Assembly (NCBI RefSeq): GCF_001618385.1
Contig: NZ_BDCR01000001.1
Coordinates: 1,240,001-1,304,000, forward strand
From: Paludibacter jiangxiensis
Lineage (GTDB): Bacteria > Bacteroidota > Bacteroidia > Bacteroidales > Paludibacteraceae
Direction of reading: 5' to 3'
DNA length: 64,000 bases
Shown piece after piece: positions 27,288 to 36,658 of this stretch; within the stretch, counting starts at the first letter, position 1; each line of letters begins with the position of its first letter. Under the pieces are notes generated by a model that ran no database searches, had not been told where the DNA came from, and saw nothing but the letters and a program-made list of their open reading frames with translations. Made by a program: the position numbers and the translations under genes.

Positions 27288-28280
27288 ATGTCTATTTTAG
27301 CATTCCAAAAACCCGATAAGGTTATCATGCTCGAATCTGATGCTCAAAAGGGAACATTTGAATTTCGTCCGCTTGAGCCCGGTTTCGGTATTACCATCGG
27401 AAATGCGTTGCGTCGTATCCTTCTTTCGTCACTGGAAGGTTTCGCCATCACCTCTATCAAGATCGATGGAGTTGAGCACGAATTTGCTACCGTTCCGGGA
27501 GTAATGGAAGATGTGACAAACATTATCCTTAACCTGAAAAAGGTTCGTTTTAAACGTTGCGTGGATGATGTTGAGAACGAAAAAGTAAGCATTGTTGTTT
27601 CCGGTAAAAGTACGTTTACAGCTGGAGATATAGGACGCTATTTGACTGGTTTCGTAGTGCTCAACCCTGATTTATTGATCTGTAGAATTGATCCAAGTTA
27701 TACAATGCAGATTGATCTCACTATCAATAAAGGTAGAGGGTATGTTCCGGCGGAAGAAAATAAAGTAGCAGGTTCTGAGGTAGATGTAATTCCTATTGAT
27801 GCAATTTTTACTCCGATAGTAAATGTAAAATATGCTATCGAAAACTACCGCGTAGAGCAAAAAACCGACTACGAAAAACTTATTCTTGAAGTTTCAACAG
27901 ACGGTTCAATTAATCCTAAAGATGCTCTTCGTGAATCTGCGAAAATTTTGATTCAACACTTTATGTTGTTTTCCGATGAAAAAATTTCTTTGGAGTCGAC
28001 AGAAGAAAGTGTGGATGAAGAATTTGATGAAGAAGCATTACGTATGCGTCAATTGTTGAAAACAAAAATGATTGATTTAGACCTTTCAGTTCGTGCATTG
28101 AACTGCTTGAAGGCCGCTGATGTTGAAACATTGGGTCAATTGTGTTCTTTCAACCGTAATGATTTGCTGAAATTCCGCAATTTTGGTAAGAAGTCCTTGA
28201 ATGAGTTAGATGAAAAACTTGAGTCTTTACATCTTTCATTCGGTATGGATTTAACTAAGTATAAATTAGATAAAGAATAA
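27288..28280 (+). CDS. rpoA: DNA-directed RNA polymerase subunit alpha
   Basis: A 330-residue alpha subunit. The N-terminal dimerisation domain has [20 protein letters not shown]; the C-terminal domain (about 260-320) has [20 protein letters not shown] and [11 protein letters not shown], which bind UP elements and activators. Full length, 11 bases after rpsD. Confidence 0.98.
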   Translation: MSILAFQKPDKVIMLESDAQKGTFEFRPLEPGFGITIGNALRRILLSSLEGFAITSIKIDGVEHEFATVPGVMEDVTNIILNLKKVRFKRCVDDVENEKVSIVVSGKSTFTAGDIGRYLTGFVVLNPDLLICRIDPSYTMQIDLTINKGRGYVPAEENKVAGSEVDVIPIDAIFTPIVNVKYAIENYRVEQKTDYEKLILEVSTDGSINPKDALRESAKILIQHFMLFSDEKISLESTEESVDEEFDEEALRMRQLLKTKMIDLDLSVRALNCLKAADVETLGQLCSFNRNDLLKFRNFGKKSLNELDEKLESLHLSFGMDLTKYKLDKE

Positions 28281-28285
28281 CAGAA

Positions 28286-28771
28286 ATGAGACACAATAAG
28301 AAATTCAATCATTTAGGCCGTACGTCGTCGCACAGAAAAGCGATGTTGGCTAACATGGCTTGTTCACTGATTAAGCACAAACGTATTGCTACTACTACAG
28401 CAAAAGCAAAAGCACTCAGAGTTTATGTTGAACCTTTGTTGACGAAAGCAAAAGACGATAGCACACACTCACGAAGAGTAGTTTTTAATTATTTGCAAAA
28501 TAAAGAAGCAGTTACAGAATTATTCCGTGACATCGCTCAAAAAATAGCTGACCGTCCAGGTGGTTATACACGTATTCTGAAAACAGGTTTCCGTTTGGGT
28601 GACGCTGCTGAAATGTGTATTATCGAATTGGTTGATTACAACGAAAACATGTTGACAACCAAAGCAGCTAAGAAAACTACACGTACTCGTCGTGCCGGTA
28701 AAAAAGCTGTTGCTCCCGCAGTAGAAGCTGCACCAGCAGCTGAAGCGAAAGAAGAGCCTGCAGCAGAATAA
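28286..28771 (+). CDS. rplQ: 50S ribosomal protein L17
   Basis: A 161-residue L17 (bL17). [20 protein letters not shown] start and [20 protein letters not shown] are standard for residues 1-115; the tail is an Ala/Glu/Lys-rich extension common in Bacteroidota. It is the last gene of the supercluster and is followed by a strong terminator. Confidence 0.98.
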   Translation: MRHNKKFNHLGRTSSHRKAMLANMACSLIKHKRIATTTAKAKALRVYVEPLLTKAKDDSTHSRRVVFNYLQNKEAVTELFRDIAQKIADRPGGYTRILKTGFRLGDAAEMCIIELVDYNENMLTTKAAKKTTRTRRAGKKAVAPAVEAAPAAEAKEEPAAE

Positions 28772-28791
28772 GACGCTGATAAGCTACTAAA

Positions 28792-28829
28792 AATAATAGC
28801 CGCCTCGATTTTTCGGGGCGGCTATTATT
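28792..28829 (+). terminator. Bidirectional terminator between rplQ and lpxA
   Basis: A perfect 13-base-pair stem (28792-28804 with 28817-28829) extended by three or four inner pairs, followed by a T run on the plus strand and by TTTTTAG on the minus strand. It ends both the ribosomal cluster and the convergent lipid A operon. Confidence 0.92.
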
Positions 28830-28850
28830 TTTTATCGAAGAGAAACTTAG

Positions 28851-29630
28851 TTATTCAAAATAACCTTTCATAATTCCTCGTGGAGAGTTGCGGACAAACA
28901 GCAAGATTTCATCTCTTTCTTTTGTTGCAGGCATTTCTGCTTCGATATGTTCTATTGCCATGCTGGTATTCATGCGAGACAGATAGATATAGCGATAAAT
29001 CTCCTGTATGTCTCTGATTTGCTCATTTGTGAAGCCTCTGCGACGGAGACCAACCGAATTAATACCACAATAAGAGATTGGCTCACGAGCAGCTTTTACA
29101 AAAGGAGGAATATCCTTGTTTACTTTGCTACCACCCTGAATCATTACATGCGGTCCTACATGGGTAAACTGATGGATCATCGTTCCACCGCCGATTACAG
29201 CCCAGTCTCCCACTACAACTTCGCCTGCGAGCTGAGTTACATTTGACATGATAACGTTATTGCCAACCACACAATCGTGGGCTACGTGGCAGTAAGCCAT
29301 AACAAGGCAATTGTCGCCAATGGAAGTGCTTCCTTTTGATGCTGTGCCTCTGTTGACAGTGACGCATTCACGCAGGGTGGTATTATCACCTATGATGGCT
29401 AACGAGTCTTCTCCTTTGAATTTAAGATCCTGGGGAACTGCACTAATTACAGCTCCGGGGAAAATTTTGCAATTTTTGCCAATACGAGCTCCTTCCATGA
29501 TTGTGACATTTGAACCAATGTGAGTGCCTTCGCCAATCACGACATTCTTATCGATAGTTACAAATGGTTCAATTACTACATTGGAAGCAATTTTTGCTTC
29601 TGGATGGATGTATGCCAATGGTTGTTTCAT
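28851..29630 (-). CDS. lpxA: UDP-N-acetylglucosamine O-acyltransferase
   Basis: A 259-residue cytosolic trimer enzyme for the first step of lipid A synthesis, adding a 3-hydroxyacyl chain to UDP-GlcNAc. The left-handed beta-helix hexapeptide repeats run from residue 5 to about 190, with the catalytic His in MAYCHVAHDC, the family GGGTMIHQFTHVG segment and GLRRRGFTNEQI in the C-terminal helices. Third gene of lpxD-lpxC/fabZ-lpxA, 28 bases after the fusion gene. Confidence 0.95.
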   Translation of the reverse strand: MKQPLAYIHPEAKIASNVVIEPFVTIDKNVVIGEGTHIGSNVTIMEGARIGKNCKIFPGAVISAVPQDLKFKGEDSLAIIGDNTTLRECVTVNRGTASKGSTSIGDNCLVMAYCHVAHDCVVGNNVIMSNVTQLAGEVVVGDWAVIGGGTMIHQFTHVGPHVMIQGGSKVNKDIPPFVKAAREPISYCGINSVGLRRRGFTNEQIRDIQEIYRYIYLSRMNTSMAIEHIEAEMPATKERDEILLFVRNSPRGIMKGYFE

Positions 29631-29658
29631 AATTGCAGTAGTTTTGATGTATATAATC

Positions 29659-31038
29659 TTATTTATTCTTTGCTATTTGTGCCATAAACTCAGCTTCGGC
29701 CACGATTTTATCTCCAACAAAGGCATAGCCTTTCATGGTAGCGCAACCTCTTCTGATCGGACTAATTAATTCGAGTCTGAATATTACCGTATCGCCAGGA
29801 ACTACTTTCTGTCTGAATTTGACATTGTCAATCTTCATAAAGTATGTAGAATACAACTCAGGCTTCTCAACCTGATGTAAGATCAGCAGTCCTCCGGTTT
29901 GCGCCATCGCTTCAACCAATAAAACTCCGGGCATTACCGGTTCATTGGGGAAATGGCCCATAAAAAAGGTCTCGTTGCTGGTTACATTTTTCAGTCCGAT
30001 AACCACAGAGTCTGTAATTTCCATCACTTTATCGACCATCAAAAACGGCCAACGGTGAGGCAACATTTTCTTTATTTGATTGATGTTAAGTACGGGCTCT
30101 TTATTTGGATCATACACAGGAGTTGGAACTTCCTGGCGTTTAATTTCTTTGCGAATTACTTTGGCCAGCGCGGTATTAATCTTATGCCCCGGACGGGTTG
30201 CAATGACCTTCCCCTTGATGGGTTTTCCGATGAGAGCAAGATCGCCCATTACGTCCAGTAGTTTATGTCTGGCGGGTTCATTCTCAAACTGTAGAGGCGT
30301 GAGATAGCCTAATTCATCAACTTTTTTATGCGGATGGTTGAGCAAGTCTGCAATGCGGTTTAATTCTGTTTGCTCAATAGGTTCGTCGTAAATCACCAAG
30401 GCATTTTCGAGATCACCGCCCTTAATAAGGTTCATTTTAAGCAATTGTTCCAACTCGCGTACAAACACGAATGTTCTACAGCCTGCAATGTCTGCGGCGA
30501 AATCTTCCAGTTGATTAAGAACCGCATATTGGTTGCTTAAGATAGGAGATTTGAAGCCAATCATTGTCTGAACGCTGAAATGATCATCGGGCAGAATTAC
30601 GATTGAGGAGTTGGTAGTCGGGTCTGTATATTCGATTTTCTTTTTTACAACAAAAAAGTCTTTTTCAGCTTCTTGCTCAACTATACCAACAGAATTGATT
30701 TTGTCGATAAAAAGTTTAGCGCTGCCATCCAAAATCGGAAATTCAGGTGCGTTTACTTCCATCAGGCAGTTGTCAATTCCAAAAGAGAAGAGAGCAGCCA
30801 TGGCGTGCTCTATGGTGCTTACCTGGGCATCTCCGTTTGAAAGAACAGTGCCGCGTGTGGTTTGTGTTACATATTCAGCCAAAGCCGGAATTATAGGCTG
30901 ACCTTCTAAATCTATCCGTTTAATTATACACCCGTGGTTTTCAGGGGCAGGAAAGAATGTGAGCTGAATGTCAACTCCTGTGTGAAGACCTTTCCCCTGA
31001 AGCGAAAAGGATCCTTTAAGCGATCGTTGTTTTGGCAT
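29659..31038 (-). CDS. lpxC-fabZ: Bifunctional UDP-3-O-acyl-GlcNAc deacetylase / 3-hydroxyacyl-ACP dehydratase
   Basis: A 459-residue fusion typical of Bacteroidota. Residues 1 to about 300 are LpxC (second, committed lipid A step): zinc ligands fit STIEHAMAA (His) and RHKLLDVMGDLAL (His, Asp), with a catalytic His in the RPGHKINTA segment. Residues about 315-459 are FabZ: MLPHRWPFLMVDKV with the active His, then GHFPNEPVMPGVLLVEAMAQ with the active Glu. The fusion couples lipid A acylation with fatty-acid dehydration. 14 bases separate it from lpxD. Confidence 0.95.
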   Translation of the reverse strand: MPKQRSLKGSFSLQGKGLHTGVDIQLTFFPAPENHGCIIKRIDLEGQPIIPALAEYVTQTTRGTVLSNGDAQVSTIEHAMAALFSFGIDNCLMEVNAPEFPILDGSAKLFIDKINSVGIVEQEAEKDFFVVKKKIEYTDPTTNSSIVILPDDHFSVQTMIGFKSPILSNQYAVLNQLEDFAADIAGCRTFVFVRELEQLLKMNLIKGGDLENALVIYDEPIEQTELNRIADLLNHPHKKVDELGYLTPLQFENEPARHKLLDVMGDLALIGKPIKGKVIATRPGHKINTALAKVIRKEIKRQEVPTPVYDPNKEPVLNINQIKKMLPHRWPFLMVDKVMEITDSVVIGLKNVTSNETFFMGHFPNEPVMPGVLLVEAMAQTGGLLILHQVEKPELYSTYFMKIDNVKFRQKVVPGDTVIFRLELISPIRRGCATMKGYAFVGDKIVAEAEFMAQIAKNK

Positions 31039-31052
31039 TTTTGGTTTGTTAG

Positions 31053-32099
31053 TTAGTCTGCTTTGATTTGATTGCGTAATTGTTCTATTTCCTTTTGCAA
31101 ATTATTAATTGTGTTTGCAAGTTCCGGTAGTTTTTTGAAATAGACATACGATTTACTGAATTGCATATGAGGCATTGCCGGAGAACCCAATAATATTGAG
31201 TTTTCTTTGACATTGCCTGTAATGCCAGCCTGTGCTGAAATTTTCACGCCTTTCTCAATATGAAGGTGGCCGGGAATTCCCACCTGACCGCCAAACATAC
31301 AATTCGGGCCAATTTTTGTTGAACCTGCAATGCCGGTTTGAGCGGCAATTACAGTATTTGATCCTACTTCAACATTATGTGCAATTTGAATAAGATTATC
31401 GAGTTTTACTCCTTTATGAATGATAGTGGAGCCCATAGTTGCTCTGTCAACGGTTGTGTTGGCACCTATTTCAACATCACTTTCCAACACAACATTCCCA
31501 ATTTGGGGAATCTTGTTGTAACTTCCATCTTCAGTAGGTGCAAAGCCAAAACCATCAGCGCCAATAACGGCACCCGAGTGGATTACACAACGATCACCAA
31601 TAACGCAATTGGCATAAATTTTGGCTCCGGCATAAATGGTTACATCGTCTCCAATTTTTACGTTGTCACCAATGTAACTTTGCGGGTATATCTTCACGCT
31701 TTTGCCCGTTTTTACATTGTCGCCAATGTAACTGAATGCTCCAATGTAAGGTTCAGCTCCAATTTCGGCAGATGCCGATACATATGATAACGGTTCAATC
31801 CCGCTTTTATTTTTCTTGAAGCTGTCAACGAGCTGAAGTAATGATGCTAACGACTGATATGCATTTTCAACTTTAATGAGAGTGGCGGAAATAGGCTTTT
31901 CCGGAACAAAATCATTGTTTACAAGTATGATCGCAGCTTTGCAGTCGTAGATGAAATGACTGTACTTAGGGTTAGATAAAAATGATAATGTTCCTGGAAT
32001 ACTATCATCAATTTTTGAAAGATTATTTACTTTAACATCGCGATCTCCAATAATTTCTCCATGCAAGAAATCGGCAATTTGTTGTGCAGAAAATTCCAT
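31053..32099 (-). CDS. lpxD: UDP-3-O-acylglucosamine N-acyltransferase
   Basis: A 348-residue enzyme for the third lipid A step, N-acylating the deacetylated sugar. The N-terminal uridine-binding domain (1-100) is followed by hexapeptide repeats (about 105-300) with the conserved GADGFGFAP, the catalytic His in [10 protein letters not shown], and a C-terminal coiled helix ([17 protein letters not shown]). First gene of the minus-strand lpx operon. Confidence 0.95.
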   Translation of the reverse strand: MEFSAQQIADFLHGEIIGDRDVKVNNLSKIDDSIPGTLSFLSNPKYSHFIYDCKAAIILVNNDFVPEKPISATLIKVENAYQSLASLLQLVDSFKKNKSGIEPLSYVSASAEIGAEPYIGAFSYIGDNVKTGKSVKIYPQSYIGDNVKIGDDVTIYAGAKIYANCVIGDRCVIHSGAVIGADGFGFAPTEDGSYNKIPQIGNVVLESDVEIGANTTVDRATMGSTIIHKGVKLDNLIQIAHNVEVGSNTVIAAQTGIAGSTKIGPNCMFGGQVGIPGHLHIEKGVKISAQAGITGNVKENSILLGSPAMPHMQFSKSYVYFKKLPELANTINNLQKEIEQLRNQIKAD

Positions 32100-32313
32100 T
32101 CGTCTATATTTTTGTGGGTATTAGGACAAAACTCCAAAGCTTTTTGTCCTCGTCTTAAGTTACAGCACATCTTTAATTAGATGCTGAACTTATACAATTC
32201 GTTGCATCACTAACTGAAATTTGTTCACTTTTTTGAGTAGTATTTTCAACAGAGTAATGATGGTTCGCCTCATTTCAGAGGGGATTTTAACAATTAAGTT
32301 AAAATAAAGTGTG

Positions 32314-32321
32314 CAAAGATA
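32314..32321 (-). promoter_or_regulatory. Candidate -7 element for the lpx operon
   Basis: TATCTTTG on the minus strand, a perfect TAnnTTTG. It would give a leader of about 210 bases before lpxD. No matching -33 element is seen. Confidence 0.5.
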
Positions 32322-32570
32322 TGAACATTAATTGGAATGAGCTATATTTTTTCTATAAAATATATCAATAAGATATTGAGAATTAGTTGTATATGTCAAT
32401 TATTTTGGTTTGATAATGATGTTGCGCCTGATTTGTAAATAGCACGAAAACAGGACTTTGATATTTAATATAACTGAATTTTATTGTCGTGAAAGATTGT
32501 TGAAATAATGATTGAGTTGTCAAAGAAGAAGAAATGGTAGTATGGGTAGAGTTCTTAACGGAAAAATAGC

Positions 32571-32578
32571 TACTTTTG
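32571..32578 (+). promoter_or_regulatory. Candidate -7 element for the PASTA gene
   Basis: TACTTTTG fits TAnnTTTG and lies 29 bases before the ATG, a usual spacing. The -33 region is poor. Confidence 0.55.
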
Positions 32579-32607
32579 TAGGATAAAATATACACTTTCC
32601 TAACGCT

Positions 32608-33519
32608 ATGGATAAGAAGCACTTTTCTCAATTTCTTGGGTTTATAAAAGGCAGTTTGATTCTGAAAAACGTGTTTTACGCAGCAACGATACTCGTTGCC
32701 TTATTGTTGTTCGTCCTTTTTATGCTTCAATTTTACACTCACCATGGAGAGGCAGAGACTGTGCCGAATTTGTGTGGGCTGAAACTGGAAGATGCAGCAA
32801 AGCTCTTGGATAATAGAGGTATGCAGTATCAGGTGATTGACTCGGTATATAAGCCGGACAAAGCGCCAGGTATGGTCATGGAGCAATCTCCCATAGGAGG
32901 ATCTAAGATAAAATCATATCGAAGTATCTATATAACGATTAATGCAAAAATGCCTCCGGGTGTTGCATTGCCCGATGTGCGCGATCTGTCTTTACGTCAT
33001 GCACAATCGTTGTTGGAAAGCATGGGAATTAAAGTGATGGGAGTTGAATATGTGCCGTCGGAATACAGCGATTTGGTGCGAGATATAAAATATAATGGTC
33101 AAACTTTGACTCCGGGCCAAAAGATACCGGCAGGCAGTGGTGTGATACTTGTTGTTGGGCGAACATCTACAGATGAAGATGGTAATCAGTTGATGCCTGA
33201 CGTTCAATCTCTGTCATTGGAACAAGCCACCCGTTTGATAAATAGTCACATGCTTTCGATCGGAGCTACAAACTTTGACGTGGAGCCAACAAATGAACAA
33301 GATAAGGCAAATTATATTGTTTATAAGCAATCGCCGGCTGCCAATGACTCCGTTCCTTCCGGCAAAGCTATTACTCTTTGGTTGACCAAGGAAAAGGGTA
33401 AGGTGGCAACAGAAGAGGTATCGACACCGGCTCCTGCACCTGCAAAAACAACTCCTGCAGTAGCTCCAAAAAAGGAAGAAAAGAAGAAAAAAAAGGAAGA
33501 TATTGAAAAATTCTTCTGA
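32608..33519 (+). CDS. Membrane protein with three PASTA domains
   Basis: A 303-residue protein with a short cytosolic N-terminus, one membrane segment (about 20-43) and three PASTA domains (about 48-113, 117-190, 195-268), each showing the PD(V/L)...L..A...L pattern (for example LPDVRDLSLRHAQSLLESMG). The tail is rich in Pro, Ala and Lys. Unlike Ser/Thr kinases with PASTA repeats it has no kinase domain. By family it may bind peptidoglycan or cell-wall enzymes in the periplasm. Ten bases before rluD. Confidence 0.85.
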   Translation: MDKKHFSQFLGFIKGSLILKNVFYAATILVALLLFVLFMLQFYTHHGEAETVPNLCGLKLEDAAKLLDNRGMQYQVIDSVYKPDKAPGMVMEQSPIGGSKIKSYRSIYITINAKMPPGVALPDVRDLSLRHAQSLLESMGIKVMGVEYVPSEYSDLVRDIKYNGQTLTPGQKIPAGSGVILVVGRTSTDEDGNQLMPDVQSLSLEQATRLINSHMLSIGATNFDVEPTNEQDKANYIVYKQSPAANDSVPSGKAITLWLTKEKGKVATEEVSTPAPAPAKTTPAVAPKKEEKKKKKEDIEKFF

Positions 33520-33546
33520 TAAATCTGAATGTCAATATCCCGGATT

Positions 33547-34617
33547 ATGACCAATGATTTTGAAGTTGATCAAGACGAATTGGATGAACTGGAAGAAACT
33601 CCGGGACAAGAACTTTTTGAGCATTTTCGTTTTGTTGCAGATAAAGGTCAAACCTTAGTACGTATAGATAAGTTTTTGGTTGACAGAATCCAGAATGTTT
33701 CCCGAAATCGCATTCAGGAGGCTGCTTCAGCCGGAGCAATTCTGGCGAATGGCAGCGCGGTAAAATCAAACTACCGTGTCAAACCCAATGACATTATTTC
33801 CATCATGATGACACACCCGCCACGTGATGTAGAAATACTTCCCGAGAATATTCCTCTAAACATTGTTTACGAAGATGATAGCCTGTTGGTGGTAAATAAG
33901 CCTGCGGGTTTGGTTGTGCATCCCGGGCATGGTAACTTCGATGGCACCTTGCTCAATGCCTTGGCTTATTACATGAAGGATAATCCTCACTTTAATCCCA
34001 ATGATCCACGCTTAGGTTTGGTTCACCGGATCGATAAAGACACTTCCGGACTACTGGTGATTGCGAAGACCGAGGAGGCAAAGACGCTGCTTGGAGCACA
34101 GTTCTTCCATAAAACCACTAAGCGGCTATATTGGGCTTTGGTATGGGGAACTGTTGAAAATGACGAAGGTACAATTGTCGGGCATGTTGGCAGGAGTATC
34201 CGGGATCGGCAAAAAATGGATGTATTCCCCGACGGTGAATATGGTAAACACGCGGTTACTCATTATCGGGTGTTGGAACGCCTGGGTTATGTAACGCTGG
34301 TGGAATGCCGGCTCGAAACGGGTAGGACACATCAGATCCGTGCGCATATGAAATATATCGGGCATCCTCTGTTTAATGATGAACGATATGGGGGGCATGA
34401 GATTTTGAAAGGAACCCAGTTTGCCAAATACAAACAGTTTGTAAAGAATTGTTTTGATGTATGCCCCCGGCAGGCTCTTCATGCCAAAACATTGGGCTTT
34501 GTTCATCCGGTAACAAAAGAAGAGATGTATTTTGATAGTGATATACCTGAAGACATGCAACAAGTGTTGGAAAGATGGAGGGTATACATTGCAGGAAGAG
34601 ATTCGCAGATTAATTAA
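33547..34617 (+). CDS. rluD: 23S rRNA pseudouridine synthase, RluD type
   Basis: A 356-residue enzyme converting uridines of 23S rRNA to pseudouridine. An acidic N-terminal segment is followed by an S4 RNA-binding domain (RIDKFLVDRIQNVSRNRIQE) and the catalytic domain with GLVHRIDKDTSGLLVIAKT, where the Asp after HRI is the nucleophile, and the GRTHQIRAHM motif. The ATG at 33547 is favoured from the family N-terminus; an in-frame ATG at 33529 adding six residues is also possible. Confidence 0.9.
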   Translation: MTNDFEVDQDELDELEETPGQELFEHFRFVADKGQTLVRIDKFLVDRIQNVSRNRIQEAASAGAILANGSAVKSNYRVKPNDIISIMMTHPPRDVEILPENIPLNIVYEDDSLLVVNKPAGLVVHPGHGNFDGTLLNALAYYMKDNPHFNPNDPRLGLVHRIDKDTSGLLVIAKTEEAKTLLGAQFFHKTTKRLYWALVWGTVENDEGTIVGHVGRSIRDRQKMDVFPDGEYGKHAVTHYRVLERLGYVTLVECRLETGRTHQIRAHMKYIGHPLFNDERYGGHEILKGTQFAKYKQFVKNCFDVCPRQALHAKTLGFVHPVTKEEMYFDSDIPEDMQQVLERWRVYIAGRDSQIN

Positions 34618-34647
34618 TTCAATCTTATGATGTATTAATTTTGCACT

Positions 34648-35874
34648 ATGAGGAACAAACGGAAAATAATAAATGATCCTGTTTTCGGTTTTATTAATAT
34701 ACCGACCGAATTTCTGTATGATCTGATTCAGCACCCTTATTTGCAACGATTATCCCGTATAAAACAGTTGGGGATGTCGTCGTTTGTTTATCCCGGAACA
34801 CAACATACCCGGTTTCAACATTCTTTGGGAGCAATGTACCTGATGGGCGAAGCAATAGCTCAGTTGCGCCAGTTAGGCTATGAAATAAATAAAGAAGACT
34901 GTGAAGGGGCACTTGCGGCTATTTTGTTGCATGATATTGGCCATGCTCCTTTTTCGCATGTACTTGAAAATAGTTTAGTGTCAGATATTTCGCACGAAGA
35001 AATCTCTTTGTTGATGATGCAACAGATCAATAAAGAAGAAAATGGTAAACTTGATAATGCGTTGAAAATCTTTCACGGTACGCATCCGCATGTTTTTTTG
35101 CACCAATTGGTCTCCGGTCAGTTAGATGTAGACCGGCTGGATTACCTGCGTCGTGACAGTTTCTTTTCCGGGGTTACAGAAGGAACCATTGGCTCCGATC
35201 GAATTATCAAAATGATGGACTTGTACAAAGGACGTCTGGTAGTACAGGAAAAAGGTATATATTCTATTGAGAAGTTCCTTATGGCCAGGCGATTAATGTA
35301 TTGGCAGGTGTATTTGCACAAAACGTCTATTGCAGCTGAAAAACTGATGATTTATGCCCTGACAAGAGCAAAAGAACTTGCCATGGAAGGCCAGGAACTG
35401 TTCGCTTCTCCTTCGCTTCATTTCTTTTTGTATAACTCCATATCAAAAAAAGACTTTTACCAACGTCCGGAAGTGCTGGAAAATTACGCCTTGTTGGATG
35501 ATAGTGATATTCTGTCGGCCATGAAAGTCTGGATGAATCATTCGGATGTGGTTCTTTCAACCCTGAGTAATGGTTTTATCAACAGGCGCTTGTTTAAAGT
35601 GAAAGTTCTACAGCAACCACTTTCTCGTCAGGAGTGTAGCGAGTTGAATGCGCAATATCAGCAGCATTTTGGTATTTCGGAGCACGATGCTAACTATTTC
35701 TGGGCTGTGGAAGAAGTTGCTAATGAGGCATACAGTCCCAATGAAGCCGGAATTCAGATAAAATATAATAATGGGGATGTGAAAGATATAACAGAAGCAT
35801 CCGATATGTTTAACTTACAGGTGCTTAGCAAGGAGGTAAAAAAATACTATCTCTGTTACTGGCCTGTGTATTAA
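34648..35874 (+). CDS. HD-domain phosphohydrolase
   Basis: A 408-residue protein of the COG1078/dNTPase-like HD family. Metal-binding signature: QHTRFQHSLGA (His), AILLHDIGHAPFSH (HD) and VDRLDYLRRD (Asp). Members hydrolyse dNTPs or related nucleotides; the real substrate is not known. From general knowledge, in several Bacteroidales a gene of this family is found beside lpxD; here it is on the opposite strand after rluD. 30 bases after rluD. Confidence 0.85.
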   Translation: MRNKRKIINDPVFGFINIPTEFLYDLIQHPYLQRLSRIKQLGMSSFVYPGTQHTRFQHSLGAMYLMGEAIAQLRQLGYEINKEDCEGALAAILLHDIGHAPFSHVLENSLVSDISHEEISLLMMQQINKEENGKLDNALKIFHGTHPHVFLHQLVSGQLDVDRLDYLRRDSFFSGVTEGTIGSDRIIKMMDLYKGRLVVQEKGIYSIEKFLMARRLMYWQVYLHKTSIAAEKLMIYALTRAKELAMEGQELFASPSLHFFLYNSISKKDFYQRPEVLENYALLDDSDILSAMKVWMNHSDVVLSTLSNGFINRRLFKVKVLQQPLSRQECSELNAQYQQHFGISEHDANYFWAVEEVANEAYSPNEAGIQIKYNNGDVKDITEASDMFNLQVLSKEVKKYYLCYWPVY

Positions 35875-35883
35875 TTTGAAAAA

Positions 35884-36642
35884 ATGAACGCATTTATCAC
35901 CGGAACTACCGCAGGTTTTGGAAAAGCCATTGCATTGCGCTTGGCAAAATTGGGCTACAACGTGATTATTACCGGTCGAAGAAAAGAACGCCTTGATAGT
36001 TTAGCCGAAACCCTGCGTAATGAATTTTCGGTAAAGGTATTGCCACTCTGTTTCGACATTCGGGATAAGGAAGCTTGCCGTCAGGCGGTGGAAAGCCTGC
36101 CTGCCGAATGGCAGAAAATTGACATTCTTGTGAATAACGCAGGCTTGGCCTCGGGTTCGGCTCCTTTCAACGAATTCGACATCGAAGACTGGGACAAAAT
36201 GGTAGATACCAATGTAAAGGGATTGCTTTACATCAGTCGTTATATTACCCCTCTGATGGTGGCCGCAAAATCAGGACATATCATAAACCTGTCGTCGATT
36301 GCCGGACGCGAAGTGTACCCTTCCGGCAATGTGTACTGTGCCACCAAACATGCGGTGAACGCTATTACTCAGGGCATGCGCATCGATATGCTGAAGCACA
36401 ACATCAAGGTGAGTTCCATCTCTCCGGGTGCTGCCGAAACCGAGTTTTCGCTGGTACGTTTTCACGGCGATCAGACTAAAGCTGATGCTGTTTATCAGGG
36501 TCTTACTCCACTCAATGCAGAGGATATTGCTGATGCGGTGGAATACATCGTCACGCGCCCGGCTCATGTCAATATCAACGATATTTTTATAACTCCTGCC
36601 CGTCAGGCAAATACCTACGTATACAACCGGACTGACGAGTAA
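35884..36642 (+). CDS. Short-chain dehydrogenase/reductase, YdfG-like
   Basis: A 252-residue cytosolic NAD(P)-dependent oxidoreductase. Rossmann motif TGTTAGFGKAIA at residues 7-18, GRR after the second strand (suggesting NADPH), NNAG, the catalytic Ser in INLSSIAG and the YCATKHA pair of Tyr and Lys. Family members such as YdfG reduce 3-hydroxy acids or malonic semialdehyde; the substrate here is unknown. It follows the HD gene by nine bases, so is probably co-transcribed. Confidence 0.9.
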   Translation: MNAFITGTTAGFGKAIALRLAKLGYNVIITGRRKERLDSLAETLRNEFSVKVLPLCFDIRDKEACRQAVESLPAEWQKIDILVNNAGLASGSAPFNEFDIEDWDKMVDTNVKGLLYISRYITPLMVAAKSGHIINLSSIAGREVYPSGNVYCATKHAVNAITQGMRIDMLKHNIKVSSISPGAAETEFSLVRFHGDQTKADAVYQGLTPLNAEDIADAVEYIVTRPAHVNINDIFITPARQANTYVYNRTDE

Positions 36643-36658
36643 TAAACCGAGTCTAATT

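Larger units (their letters stand above)
32100..32607. other. Divergent intergenic region between lpxD and the PASTA gene
   Basis: A 508-base A/T-rich stretch without a credible gene; a minus-strand open frame of 82 residues at 32383-32631 has no family features and overlaps the next gene's start. It holds candidate -7 elements for both directions and otherwise nothing I can identify. Confidence 0.6.

Noticed and set aside
32383-32631. Minus-strand open frame of 82 residues
   Set aside because: Low-complexity Ser/Thr/Tyr-rich translation of A/T-rich DNA, overlapping the start of the PASTA gene; no family likeness.
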